A stretch of DNA of 40,560 nucleotides from Verrucomicrobiota bacterium. Lineage in GTDB: Bacteria > Verrucomicrobiota > Verrucomicrobiia > Chthoniobacterales > UBA10450. This document shows, piece by piece, positions 8,219 to 16,393 of the stretch (positions are counted from its first letter, which is position 1; each line of letters begins with the position of its first letter). The stretch spans positions 1 through 40,560 of the forward strand of contig VBQC01000003.1 in NCBI GenBank assembly GCA_005887825.1. Direction: 5' to 3'. Both the position numbers and the translations under genes were made by a program. Below the pieces are notes generated by a model that was not told where the DNA came from, ran no database searches, and worked only from the letters and a program-made list of their open reading frames with translations.

Positions 8219-8914
8219 GTGAATATTTTAGCGGCTTTTTATCGCTCCTCGGTTGGGAAGAAAATGATCGTCGCGGTCACTGGCATCATTCTCATCCTTT
8301 TTGTCGTCGGACATCTGCTCGGTAATCTGCAAATTTTCATCGGACCAGACTGGATCAATGGTTACTCGCAGCATTTGCACGATCTCGGCCCGCTGTTGTG
8401 GCTGATCCGTATTTTTTTGCTCCTGACCGTAGCCATTCACATTTACGTAACTATTCAGCTGGCGATCGAAAATCGCCGCGCCCGGCCTGAACCGTACATA
8501 GACAGGCAATATGTGAAAGCCACGTTCGCCTCACGCCACATGCTCATGAGCGGGCTCATTGTGGTCGCCTTCATCATTTACCATCTGGCGCATTTCACCG
8601 TTCGCATAACGGACCCGCGGTTTGCTTTGCTAAAACTCGATCCGCTTCACCGTTACGACGTTTACTCGATGATGGTTTACGGCTTTCAATGTTATCTTGT
8701 ATCGGGTTTCTATGTTCTCGGATTGTTTTTGCTCGCACTGCATTTAAGCCACGGATCATCCAGCTTTTTTCAATCGCTCGGATTGAATGACAAGAAACTC
8801 GCGCCGCGTCTCGCACTGGGCGGTCGAATTTTTGCCTGGCTTCTTTTTGCCGGCTACACGTCGATCCCGGTCGCCGTCCTGCTCGGCTTGGTCAAGCCGG
8901 CACAACAGTTATGA
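8219..8914 (+). CDS. sdhC: Succinate dehydrogenase cytochrome b subunit (membrane anchor)
   Basis: 231 residues with five hydrophobic helices, the pattern of the single-anchor (Bacillus b558-type) succinate:quinone reductase. His residues suited to bind two b haems sit in the helices (VVGHLLGN near 31, TVAIHIYV near 78, FIIYHLAHF near 121, LALHLSHG near 173). It anchors SdhA and SdhB and passes electrons to quinone. The start is GTG 8219, giving [16 protein letters not shown], a typical family start. The stop overlaps sdhA by 4 nt (ATGA), so the operon is translationally coupled. Confidence 0.88.
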   Translation: MNILAAFYRSSVGKKMIVAVTGIILILFVVGHLLGNLQIFIGPDWINGYSQHLHDLGPLLWLIRIFLLLTVAIHIYVTIQLAIENRRARPEPYIDRQYVKATFASRHMLMSGLIVVAFIIYHLAHFTVRITDPRFALLKLDPLHRYDVYSMMVYGFQCYLVSGFYVLGLFLLALHLSHGSSSFFQSLGLNDKKLAPRLALGGRIFAWLLFAGYTSIPVAVLLGLVKPAQQL

Positions 8915-10842
8915 TCGGGACGCTGGACGCCAGGATTCCACACGGACCGCTCGATCAAAAATGGCGCAGCCATCGGGATCACTCGCGATTGGTTAGCCCA
9001 AATAATCGGCGAAAGTTCGAGGTCATCATTGTGGGAAGCGGTCTCGCCGGCGGATCGGCGGCGGCGACCCTGGGCGAACTCGGCTACCGGGTAAAATGCT
9101 TTTGCTTTCAAGATTCGCCACGGCGCGCGCACTCGATTGCAGCGCAAGGCGGGATCAATGCCGCAAAGAATTATCAGAACGATGGCGATAGCGTCTACCG
9201 ACTGTTCCATGACACGATCAAGGGCGGAGATTTTCGCTCGCGCGAAGCGAACGTTTATCGTCTCGCCGAAGTCGCCAATCTGATCATCGATCAGTGCGTC
9301 GAACAAGGTGTGCCCTTCGCACGTGAATACGGCGGACTGCTCGCTAATCGCTCTTTCGGCGGCGCGCAGGTGTCACGAACGTTTTACGCACGGGGACAGA
9401 CCGGTCAGCAGCTTTTGCTCGGTTGTTATCAGGCGCTGTGCCGTCAAATTGACGCGGGCACCGTGCAAATGTTTCCGTACACGGAGATGCTCGACCTGGT
9501 GATTGCCGACGGACACGCCAAGGGGATCATCACGCGGTGCCTGCGCTCGGGAAAGATCGAAAAGCACGCAGGCGACGCCGTTGTGCTCGCGACCGGCGGG
9601 TATGGAAATGTTTTTTATCTTTCGACAAACGCGCGCGGCAGCAATGTCACCGCCACATATCGCGCTTACAAAAAAGGCGCGCTCTTTGCCAATCCTTCCT
9701 TCACGCAGATTCATCCCACTTGCATCCCGGTCAGCGGCGAACACCAATCGAAGTTGACCCTGATGTCCGAGTCGCTGCGCAACGACGGACGCGTCTGGGT
9801 CCCAAAGCGCAAAGAAGATTGCAAGAAACCGCCAGCCGAAATTCCGGAAGCCGACCGCGATTATTATCTCGAACGAAAATATCCAAGCTACGGCAACCTT
9901 GCGCCCCGGGATATTTCATCGCGCGCAGCCAAGGAAGTCTGCGACGAAGGTCGCGGCGTCGGCCCCGGCGGGCGCGGTGTTTATCTCGATTTTGCCGACG
10001 CAATCAAGCGGATCGGTGAAGATACAATTCGCGAGCGCTACGGCAATTTGTTCGAAGTTTACGAAAAGATCACCGGCGAAGATGGCTACAAAATGCCGAT
10101 GCGGATTTATCCGGCAGTCCACTACACCATGGGTGGGCTCTGGGTGGATTACAATTTGATGAGCAACGTGCCCGGTTTGTTTGTGATCGGTGAAGCGAAT
10201 TTTTCCGATCACGGCGCGAACCGGCTCGGAGCCAGCGCCCTCATGCAAGGTTTGGCGGACGGTTATTTCATTTTGCCCTATACACTGCCGAATTATCTCG
10301 CCGGTCAGATGGGCAGGCGGCCGTCAGCCGATTCGCCAGAATTTCAAGAAGCAGAGAGCGAAGTGCGCGGGCGGATCAAGAAAATGCTCGATGTCGATGG
10401 AAATCGTTCACTCGATTCCATCCATCGCGAACTTGGCCTTCTTCTCTGGGACAAATGTGGAATGTCCCGACACGCCAAAGGACTGCACGAAGCGCTCGTG
10501 AAAATTGCGGAGTTGCGCGAGCAATTTTGGAACAATGTCCGCGTGCTGGGCAAGGACGAGGATTTCAACCAGTCGTTGGAGCGCGCAGGGCGCGTTGCCG
10601 ATTTTCTGGAGTTCGCCGAGTTGATGTGCACTGACGCGCTTGAGCGCAACGAATCATGCGGCGCGCATTTTCGCGAAGAATATCAGACGCCAGACGGCGA
10701 AGCGCTGCGTGACGACGAAAACTACGCCGCGGTGTTCGCGTGGGAATTCCAAGGTAGGAACGGCCAAATCGTTCCGCCGAAATTACATCACGAACCGCTT
10801 CATTTCGAAACCGTGCACTTAACCCAACGAAGCTATAAATGA
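8911..10842 (+). CDS. sdhA: Succinate dehydrogenase flavoprotein subunit
   Basis: 643 residues. The FAD-binding Rossmann motif [14 protein letters not shown] is near residue 40, and [18 protein letters not shown] near 70 holds the His that covalently binds FAD. Later come the active-site region ([12 protein letters not shown]), the His/Arg segment [12 protein letters not shown] and the C-terminal FAD contact [19 protein letters not shown]. It oxidises succinate to fumarate in the cytoplasm-facing part of complex II. The first 30 residues are an unusual extension; the family domain begins near NRRKFEV, so an internal start is possible. The reverse fumarate reductase reaction cannot be excluded. 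Confidence 0.92.
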   Translation: MIGTLDARIPHGPLDQKWRSHRDHSRLVSPNNRRKFEVIIVGSGLAGGSAAATLGELGYRVKCFCFQDSPRRAHSIAAQGGINAAKNYQNDGDSVYRLFHDTIKGGDFRSREANVYRLAEVANLIIDQCVEQGVPFAREYGGLLANRSFGGAQVSRTFYARGQTGQQLLLGCYQALCRQIDAGTVQMFPYTEMLDLVIADGHAKGIITRCLRSGKIEKHAGDAVVLATGGYGNVFYLSTNARGSNVTATYRAYKKGALFANPSFTQIHPTCIPVSGEHQSKLTLMSESLRNDGRVWVPKRKEDCKKPPAEIPEADRDYYLERKYPSYGNLAPRDISSRAAKEVCDEGRGVGPGGRGVYLDFADAIKRIGEDTIRERYGNLFEVYEKITGEDGYKMPMRIYPAVHYTMGGLWVDYNLMSNVPGLFVIGEANFSDHGANRLGASALMQGLADGYFILPYTLPNYLAGQMGRRPSADSPEFQEAESEVRGRIKKMLDVDGNRSLDSIHRELGLLLWDKCGMSRHAKGLHEALVKIAELREQFWNNVRVLGKDEDFNQSLERAGRVADFLEFAELMCTDALERNESCGAHFREEYQTPDGEALRDDENYAAVFAWEFQGRNGQIVPPKLHHEPLHFETVHLTQRSYK

Positions 10843-10853
10843 ACAATTCCCCC

Positions 10854-10917
10854 GGTAGGGCGCGACCGCAGGGCACACCGACTAATTCGACGGCCGGCTT
10901 GGAGATCCGTCCCTACC
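10854..10917. repeat. Inverted-repeat element in the sdhA-sdhB gap
   Basis: GGTAGGG (10854-10860) and CCCTACC (10911-10917) face each other across about 50 bp with no coding potential. The gap between sdhA and sdhB (138 nt) is much wider than the overlapping sdhC-sdhA junction, so this looks like an element inserted into the operon. Confidence 0.5.
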
Positions 10918-10980
10918 CTTTGTCATTCCAAGCGAAACTGCCTGTCCGGCTCGGACGAGGAATCTGTCGCTGTTTTGGCC

Positions 10981-11736
10981 ATGAATTTTAAGCTGAAAAT
11001 TTGGCGACAACCCAACGCGAAGACGCGCGGTAAACTGGCCGATTACGAAGCGCGTGACATTTCGCCGAATACCTCCTTTCTCGAAATGCTCGACATTCTG
11101 AACGAGAATTTGCTCGCCCGCGGCGAGGAGCCAATTGCGTTTGATTCCGATTGTCGCGAGGGCATTTGCGGCACCTGTTCGCTCACGATTGACGGCGAAG
11201 CGCACGGTCCCGATCATCCCGGTGCGGTCTGCGAGCTTTACATGAGAAAGTTTCGCGACGGAGCAACAATCACCGTCGAGCCTTTTCGCGTCAGACCCTT
11301 TCCAATCATCAAGGACCTGGTGATCGATCGACGCGCGCTGGATCGGATCGTACAAGCTGGGGGATTCATCTCGGCCCGCGCCGGCTCCGCACCGGAAGCG
11401 AACTCGATTCCGATTCCGAAGCACGATGCCGACCTCGCAATGGAAGCGGCGGCCTGCATCGGATGCGGCGCGTGCGCAGCGGCTTGTCCAAACGGCTCGG
11501 CCATGCTCTTCGCCGCGGCGAAAATCTCGCATCTGTCCCTGTTGCCTCAGGGAAATCCCGAACGGGTTAGGCGCGTTTTGAAAATGGTGCATGTGATGGA
11601 TGCGGAAGGATTTGGAAATTGCACAAACACGTACGAATGCGAAGCGGTTTGTCCTGCTGAGATCAGCGCCAGCTTTATTGCGAAACTCAATCGCGAACAC
11701 GCGCGCGCGGCGATACAACGCGGCGCGGGCGAATAA
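10981..11736 (+). CDS. sdhB: Succinate dehydrogenase iron-sulfur subunit
   Basis: 251 residues from ATG 10981 (a TTG six bases earlier is possible). It carries all three clusters' ligands: C58, C63, C66 and C84 for [2Fe-2S] (CREGICGTC then C), C159, C162, C165 and C169 ([11 protein letters not shown]), and C214, C220 and C224 ([11 protein letters not shown]), which share the [4Fe-4S] and [3Fe-4S] centres. It carries electrons from FAD to the quinone site. It follows sdhA after a repeat-filled gap and ends before a strong bidirectional terminator. Confidence 0.92.
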   Translation: MNFKLKIWRQPNAKTRGKLADYEARDISPNTSFLEMLDILNENLLARGEEPIAFDSDCREGICGTCSLTIDGEAHGPDHPGAVCELYMRKFRDGATITVEPFRVRPFPIIKDLVIDRRALDRIVQAGGFISARAGSAPEANSIPIPKHDADLAMEAAACIGCGACAAACPNGSAMLFAAAKISHLSLLPQGNPERVRRVLKMVHVMDAEGFGNCTNTYECEAVCPAEISASFIAKLNREHARAAIQRGAGE

Positions 11737-11921
11737 TTCTGGGGAGCGCACCTCGCTAACATGCGCGTCTCGGGAGCTGGCAGAGACGCCTCACAGGATT
11801 GATTCGTCCATTGGATGTGTTTGTTCCGCGCAGACATTCCGGCTTCAAAAAACTCGACTGCTTTAAGCAGTCGAGTTTTACGGCAGTCGCCAGGCTCTCC
11901 AGCGATGGGCGCTACCCAGAA
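11737..11921. terminator. Palindromic bidirectional terminator between sdhB and ispE
   Basis: At 11849-11863 and 11865-11879 a near-perfect palindrome (AAAACTCGACTGCTT / AAGCAGTCGAGTTTT) gives a stem of about 12-15 bp, with an A-run on the left and a T-run on the right. It therefore works in both directions, for sdhB from the left and ispE from the right. The rest of this gap holds nothing recognisable. Confidence 0.8.
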
Positions 11922-12761
11922 TCAGATCGTTTGGCACGCGCACGTCCACAATTCCGGATCGAGCTCGCCCTTCGCACGTTCCACGATAAGAAGTGCGTCG
12001 ACATTGGAGCGCAGGATGGCAAACACCGTTGAACCAGAACCGGACATCAGCGTTGCAGCGACCTCCGGCTGATCCAATAACCACATCTTCAGCTGCGCAA
12101 GAAAAACAAATTTCTCGAAAACGGGACGCTCCAGGTTGTTTATAAAAGTTTGACCAGCGAATTGTTGAGCTGCGTAAGAGACACCGGGAATTTCTCGCGA
12201 GTCCTGCCAGCGCGAGTATGCCCATGCGGTTGGGACTGCGAAATCAGGCTTGAACAGCAAGATCGACAATCGTTCCTGTAATTTTAGCGGAGTGACCACT
12301 TCGCCGCGTGCCTTGCATATCGCAGCTGATTGAAAAACGAAAAATGGAACATCCGACCCGATTGCCTCCGCCATTTTCGCCAGCGCTTCACGCGGCAATT
12401 TCGTCTCGAACAGTTCGTTGAGCGCCAGCAGTACCGAAGCGGCGTCGCTGCTTCCGCCGCCTAATCCCGCCCCATGTGGAATTTTCTTTTTGAGCTTGAT
12501 CGAAACCGCGGGGTCGATCTTCGTCGCGGCAAAGAAAGCTTTCGCCGCGCGAACGGCGAGATTCTCGTCGCCCTTCGGCACGGATGGGTCATCGCAGCGA
12601 AACTCGATTCCCTCTTTGGCATCGCCCTTGTCGATCCTAATCTCGTCGTAAAGCGAAATCGGCGCGATGAACGTCTCGATTTCGTGGAAGCCATCGTCGC
12701 GGCGTCCCAAAATTTTCAGACAAAGATTGATCTTCGCAGGTGCGAAAACTTGCATCGGCAT
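11922..12761 (-). CDS. ispE: 4-diphosphocytidyl-2-C-methyl-D-erythritol kinase
   Basis: 279 residues of the GHMP kinase superfamily, the fourth step of the MEP route to IPP/DMAPP. The N-terminus VFAPAKINLCLKILGRRDDGFHEI is diagnostic, with substrate-binding Lys and His. The ATP loop PHGAGLGGGSSDAA is near residue 95, and the C-terminal GHMP motif LMSGSGSTVFA is near 245. The ATG at 12761 is chosen over upstream in-frame starts because residues encoded farther upstream come from repeat sequence and length then matches the family (about 280). It diverges from pyrF across an inverted repeat. The polyprenyl synthase at 14.6 kb uses its end products. Confidence 0.9.
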   Translation of the reverse strand: MPMQVFAPAKINLCLKILGRRDDGFHEIETFIAPISLYDEIRIDKGDAKEGIEFRCDDPSVPKGDENLAVRAAKAFFAATKIDPAVSIKLKKKIPHGAGLGGGSSDAASVLLALNELFETKLPREALAKMAEAIGSDVPFFVFQSAAICKARGEVVTPLKLQERLSILLFKPDFAVPTAWAYSRWQDSREIPGVSYAAQQFAGQTFINNLERPVFEKFVFLAQLKMWLLDQPEVAATLMSGSGSTVFAILRSNVDALLIVERAKGELDPELWTCACQTI

Positions 12762-12769
12762 AATTTTTC

Positions 12770-12849
12770 TGTCATCCCGAGCGAAGTCGAGCAATCTCTC
12801 ACTGTTCAAAGAGTAAATGAGAGGTATCTCGACTTCGCTCGACATGGCA
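12770..12849. repeat. Inverted pair of family A repeats between divergent ispE and pyrF
   Basis: Left arm 12770-12802 and right arm 12818-12849 are inverted copies sharing the core CGAGCGAAGTCGAG and the outer CTCTCA. The 15-nt spacer contains TGTTCAAAGAG. The right arm supplies the pyrF ATG (12844). The left arm ends 8 nt from the ispE ATG. The whole divergent regulatory region is therefore made of repeat DNA. Confidence 0.75.
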
Positions 12850-13530
12850 AAAAACAAAATCATCGTCGCCATCGACGTGGCGACGAAAAAGGAGGCGCTT
12901 GATCTGGTCGAGCAACTCCGAGGCGACATTTCGTGCTTCAAGGTCGGCCTGCAACTTTACACGGCAGAAGGTCCGGAAATCGTGCGCGCGATTCGTGCGA
13001 CCGGCGCAAACGTTTTTCTCGATCTTAAATTGCACGACATCCCAAACACGGTCGCGAAGGCGGTAGAATCCGCCGCCAAACTGGGCGCCCAAATGTTAAC
13101 GATTCATTTGTGCGGCGGTTCAGAAATGATTCGAGCCGCTGTTTCTGCAAAGCCGAGAGAACTTTCGTTGCTTGGCGTCACTGTGTTGACCAGCGCGGAC
13201 GAGCAAACGCTTCGGCAAGTCGGAATCCCCGACAAGATCGAGAATCACGCTTTACGGTTAGCGAAATTAGGTGTCGAAGGAGGAATTGACGGACTGGTCG
13301 CGAGCCCGCACGAACTGAAAATGCTGCGTCAGCAATTCGGCACGAAAATAAAGCTGGCGGTCCCAGGAATTCGTCCGTCGTGGTCTGAAGCTGGCGATCA
13401 AAAACGTGTGATGACGCCGCACGAAGCGCTCGATGCAGGGGCAGATTATCTGGTCATTGGCCGGCCGATTATCGCAGATCCGCGTCCGAGCGAAGCCGTC
13501 AACAAGATTCTGAGCGGGCTAGAAGGCTGA
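12844..13530 (+). CDS. pyrF: Orotidine 5'-phosphate decarboxylase
   Basis: 228 residues, a TIM barrel that converts OMP to UMP in the last step of de novo pyrimidine synthesis. The active site DLKLHDIP (residues 60-67) holds the catalytic Asp-Lys-Asp set (D60, K62, D65). The phosphate loop VPGIRP and the C-terminal ADYLVIGRPI segment are also present. ATG 12844 (MAKNKIIVAIDV) is preferred over ATG 12817, because the barrel starts right after it and the upstream codons are repeat sequence. The start codon belongs to a family A repeat. Confidence 0.93.
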   Translation: MAKNKIIVAIDVATKKEALDLVEQLRGDISCFKVGLQLYTAEGPEIVRAIRATGANVFLDLKLHDIPNTVAKAVESAAKLGAQMLTIHLCGGSEMIRAAVSAKPRELSLLGVTVLTSADEQTLRQVGIPDKIENHALRLAKLGVEGGIDGLVASPHELKMLRQQFGTKIKLAVPGIRPSWSEAGDQKRVMTPHEALDAGADYLVIGRPIIADPRPSEAVNKILSGLEG

Positions 13531-13549
13531 CGACTTTGGATGCGGCGGA

Positions 13550-13732
13550 ATGGTGATAGGGGCGATTGACTCAATTGCTTATTTCTGGTGGGGCGAGACT
13601 CAGCTTGCCCTTGGTCTGCCGCCATCAACTCGGCATCGCCTCGAGCGCGGCGATCAGAGCATCACACTTCGCGGACTTCGACAAATTATGAAGCGGCTGA
13701 AGTGCGGCCTATCGGATATTTTTGGGGATTGA
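13550..13732 (+). CDS. Very small Xre-type helix-turn-helix protein
   Basis: 60 residues. Residues 17-60 match the second half of an Xre/Cro HTH domain: LGLPPSTRHRLERGDQSITL (recognition helix and turn), then LRGLRQIMKRLKCGLSDIFG. The usual first helix is replaced by a Trp-rich stretch (IAYFWWGETQLA), so it may be a divergent or 5'-truncated regulator. It sits 19 nt after pyrF and ends 64 nt before the lipoate ligase start. The target is unknown. Confidence 0.55.
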   Translation: MVIGAIDSIAYFWWGETQLALGLPPSTRHRLERGDQSITLRGLRQIMKRLKCGLSDIFGD

Positions 13733-13770
13733 ATTGTCCCAGAGCCGAAAGCAGAGTTCGCGTTCTGCAA

Positions 13771-13802
13771 TGAGAGATGTCTGGACTTCGCTCGACATGA
13801 CA
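13771..13802 (+). repeat. Dispersed repeat family A at the start of the lipoate ligase
   Basis: TGAGAGATGTCTGGACTTCG followed by CTCGACATGACA matches the copies at 181-210 and 12818-12849. The ATG at 13797 inside it is the apparent start codon of the lipoate ligase gene. Confidence 0.75.
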
Positions 13803-14486
13803 AGAAGACCCTTCAATGCGCTGCACGTTTATCACGATTTCGCGTCACGCTCAGGGGCGATGAATATGGCGATCGACGAAGCTTTGCTCGAAGCTGCAAC
13901 CGTTCCGTTGATTCGCTTTTATCGATGGAACTCCCCTGCTCTTTCGTTTGGATATTTTGGAAAATTTGCCGATGTCGCCAATCATGCAGTCGAGCGCGAT
14001 TTGGTCCGGCGCTGGACGGGCGGTGGCGTTGTCTTTCACGGTGACGATCTGACATATGCGATTGTTATTCCCCAAAACGATCCGGTTTTCAGTGAATCGT
14101 CGAGGTCGATTTACGGTGCGATCCATGCGGCTTTACGCAATGCGCTCGTTGCAGATGGCGAGCCCGCAGAATTAGCCCCTGGCGTGGTTGACCCCGGGGC
14201 CGTGATTATCGATCGCGGCTACAGCTGTTTCGCAAATCCTGTGCGCGCAGACGTGATGTTAAATGGGCGCAAGATCGCGGGAGCAGCACAGCGACGCACC
14301 CGGCGCGGTTTGCTTCAGCAAGGCAGCATCCAATATAGCGATCTTAGGAATGGTCTATCGGAACGGTTTGCGCAGGCGTTATCAGCGAGTTGCAGCGAGC
14401 GAGAGATCAATCGCGAGACTTTAGATCGGGCGCGAGAACTGGCGGAGCAAAAGTACCGAGCCGACGCATGGTTGCGCAAGCGTTGA
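13797..14486 (+). CDS. Lipoate-protein ligase A / octanoyltransferase family protein
   Basis: 229 residues of the BPL/LplA/LipB fold. It has the family segments MNMAIDEALLE (residues 22-32), the substrate-loop region RFYRWNSPALSFGYF, RRWTGGGVVFHGDDLTYAIV with the RRxTGGG motif, and the lysine-bearing LNGRKIAGAAQRR. It attaches lipoate or octanoate to E2 or GcvH proteins. LipM/LplA-type is likeliest; the small C-terminal LplA domain is absent. Residues about 133-144 (DPGAVIIDRGYS) are encoded by a dispersed hairpin repeat inserted in frame at 14198-14223. The start lies in a family A repeat; a longer frame from 13722 is judged non-coding. Confidence 0.8.
   Translation: MTRRPFNALHVYHDFASRSGAMNMAIDEALLEAATVPLIRFYRWNSPALSFGYFGKFADVANHAVERDLVRRWTGGGVVFHGDDLTYAIVIPQNDPVFSESSRSIYGAIHAALRNALVADGEPAELAPGVVDPGAVIIDRGYSCFANPVRADVMLNGRKIAGAAQRRTRRGLLQQGSIQYSDLRNGLSERFAQALSASCSEREINRETLDRARELAEQKYRADAWLRKR
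14198..14223 (-). repeat. TGTAGC-tagged hairpin (family B, copy 4) inside a coding sequence
   Basis: On the minus strand TGTAGC is followed by CGCGAT-CGATA-ATCACG (one wobble or mismatch). It differs from the intergenic copy at 8127-8152 at only about four positions. It lies in frame in the lipoate ligase gene between the conserved N-terminal half and the CFANPVRADV segment. Confidence 0.65.
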
Positions 14487-14567
14487 GCGGTCTTGGGCAA
14501 GCTGCCGAAGATTACAGGCTGAATCGCCGCGGCGACTGCTCCCCGGAAAATTTACGCGCGTGATGCT

Positions 14568-15647
14568 TTGACAACACACAAGCCGCCCCTCTATTCTCGG
14601 CTCGTGGAAGCATTTGCACGCTCGGGTGTCATTCGGGCTCACGTTACGCCAACCGCGCTTCCGTTCGGCCCGCTGGCTCGAGTGGCACAGTTGGTTCAAC
14701 CGCATCTCCAGGAAGTTGAAACGCGAATTATTCAGCAAGCGGCGGCCTTTGATCCCGACATCGAAGGCTATGTGACCTATGCTGTCGGTGGCCGCGGTAA
14801 ACGGCTGCGACCGCTTCTTGCGCTTCTGGCCGGCGGCGCAACTGGCGAAATCAACTCGGGACACGTCGATCTTGCCGTGATCGTCGAACTCATCCACATC
14901 GCCACGCTCGTGCACGACGACATCATGGACGAGGCCGAGCGCCGCCGGGCACAGCCCACTGTGAACGCGCGCTGGGGCAATTCGCTCAGCGTTCTTTTGG
15001 GCGATTGTCTTTTCGCGCATGCGCTAAATCTCTCCACAAATTTTGACAACGCAGACATCAGTCGCGCAATTGCCCGGGCGGCGCGCGAAATTTGTTCGGG
15101 CGAAATGATCCAAACGCAGCGCCGGTTTGATCTTCAGCTGCAGGTCGAAGATTACTTGCGAATCGTAGAGAAGAAGACCGGATCGCTTTTTGCCGCGGCG
15201 GCGGAGTTGGCCGCGCTCATCAGTGAGGCCGATTCAAACGTGATCGAAACGTTCAAGAATTTCGGATTTCAAATCGGCACGGCCTATCAAATTTATGACG
15301 ATTGCCTCGATCTCGCCGGCAGCGAGAGAGCGACCGGCAAAACACTCGGCACAGATCTGCGCAAAGGTAAGTTCACCCTTCCCGTGTTGATCTTTTTGCG
15401 GTCCGCTTCTGATTTTGAACGGGAACGTTGTTGCCGACTCGTGCTTGAGGAAAGAATCGAAGAGATGACCGAGCTTCTGAGGATCGGCGCGACCAACGGC
15501 GCGCTCAACGAATCAATCGCAGCCGGCAGCGACTTGATTCGCGAAGCGCAAACCGTGCTGGATGGAATCGCGGCAAATCCGTACGCAGACGCGCTCTTCG
15601 CGCTAGGCGATGCGCTGCGCGACATGTTCGATCAACTTCGCGTCTGA
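14568..15647 (+). CDS. Polyprenyl diphosphate synthase (trans, long-chain)
   Basis: 359 residues of the trans-isoprenyl diphosphate synthase family. The first Asp-rich motif is VHDDIMDEAERRR (D117, D118, D121) and the second is IYDDCLDLAG (D244, D245, D248). The upstream GGRGKRLRP motif binds IPP and the LGTDLRKGKFTLP segment is typical. It extends allylic diphosphates with IPP to give the side chain of a quinone such as menaquinone; chain length cannot be read with certainty. TTG 14568 gives the longest frame; GTG 14604 is an alternative, and the domain starts near residue 40 either way. Confidence 0.88.
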   Translation: MTTHKPPLYSRLVEAFARSGVIRAHVTPTALPFGPLARVAQLVQPHLQEVETRIIQQAAAFDPDIEGYVTYAVGGRGKRLRPLLALLAGGATGEINSGHVDLAVIVELIHIATLVHDDIMDEAERRRAQPTVNARWGNSLSVLLGDCLFAHALNLSTNFDNADISRAIARAAREICSGEMIQTQRRFDLQLQVEDYLRIVEKKTGSLFAAAAELAALISEADSNVIETFKNFGFQIGTAYQIYDDCLDLAGSERATGKTLGTDLRKGKFTLPVLIFLRSASDFERERCCRLVLEERIEEMTELLRIGATNGALNESIAAGSDLIREAQTVLDGIAANPYADALFALGDALRDMFDQLRV

Positions 15648-15697
15648 TTTGCGATCATTTTTTGCCGCCGGATGTCGATCTAACGCGCGTTTCTGGA

Positions 15698-16393
15698 ATG
15701 TCGCAGCTTAAAATCCGCGAGATGCCGCGGGACGAGCGGCCACGCGAAAAACTCGCCGCCCACGGTGCATCCGCTCTTAGCGATCCGGAGCTGATCGCGA
15801 TTTTGTTGCGCACCGGAATCCGCGGCGCAAATGCAATTGAAGTTGGACGCAAATTGCTAAGCGATTACGGCTCGCTCCGCGGATTGAGCCGATGCACCGT
15901 CGATGAGCTTGCAAAAATCGACGGCGTTGGGTTCGCCAAAGCAGTGCAGCTGGCGGCCGCTTTTGATCTTGGCCGGCGCCTCGCGCGCGAGACATTGTCG
16001 AAGCAAAAGATCGATTCGCCCGAAATTGTAAATGAGCTGATTGGCGCAGAAATGCGCATGCTGCGCAAGGAATCGCTGCGCGTGATCCTGCTCGACACTC
16101 GTTATCATCTCATCCGCATCGAACAAGTGTCGTTGGGAAGTGGAAACGAAAGCATCGCGCATCCGCGTGAGATTTTTCATCCAGCGGTAGTGTCTTCGGC
16201 CTACGCAGTGATTGTCGTGCACAATCATCCCTCCGGCGATTCGTCGCCGAGTCAGGCCGACCACAGCCTGACGCGGCGTCTGGCCGAAGCCGCCGAGCTT
16301 CTGCAAATTAAGCTGCTCGATCACATCATCATTGGCGCGCCTGCCGAAGGAAGCCCCGGCTACTTCAGCTTCAAGGAAGCAGGCGTCCTGTGA
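15698..16393 (+). CDS. radC: RadC-family JAB/MPN-domain protein
   Basis: 231 residues. The N-terminal half is a helix-hairpin-helix region (LSDPELIAILLRTG, then VDELAKIDGVGFAKAVQLAAAFDLGRR). The C-terminal JAB metalloprotease-like domain carries VVHNHPSGDSSPSQAD with metal ligands H175, H177 and D188. The family is named for DNA repair but its real role is unsettled. ATG 15698 (MSQLKIREMPRDERPREKL) matches the family start better than TTG 15662. It overlaps lpxA by 4 nt (GTGA), so the two are translated together. Confidence 0.9.
   Translation: MSQLKIREMPRDERPREKLAAHGASALSDPELIAILLRTGIRGANAIEVGRKLLSDYGSLRGLSRCTVDELAKIDGVGFAKAVQLAAAFDLGRRLARETLSKQKIDSPEIVNELIGAEMRMLRKESLRVILLDTRYHLIRIEQVSLGSGNESIAHPREIFHPAVVSSAYAVIVVHNHPSGDSSPSQADHSLTRRLAEAAELLQIKLLDHIIIGAPAEGSPGYFSFKEAGVL

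Noticed and set aside
12817-12843. Longer pyrF start at 12817
   Set aside because: The extra nine codons are repeat sequence and the enzyme domain begins right after ATG 12844.
13722-13796. Longer lipoate ligase start at 13722
   Set aside because: The added residues overlap the end of the Xre-like gene and read through a dispersed repeat; no family sequence there.
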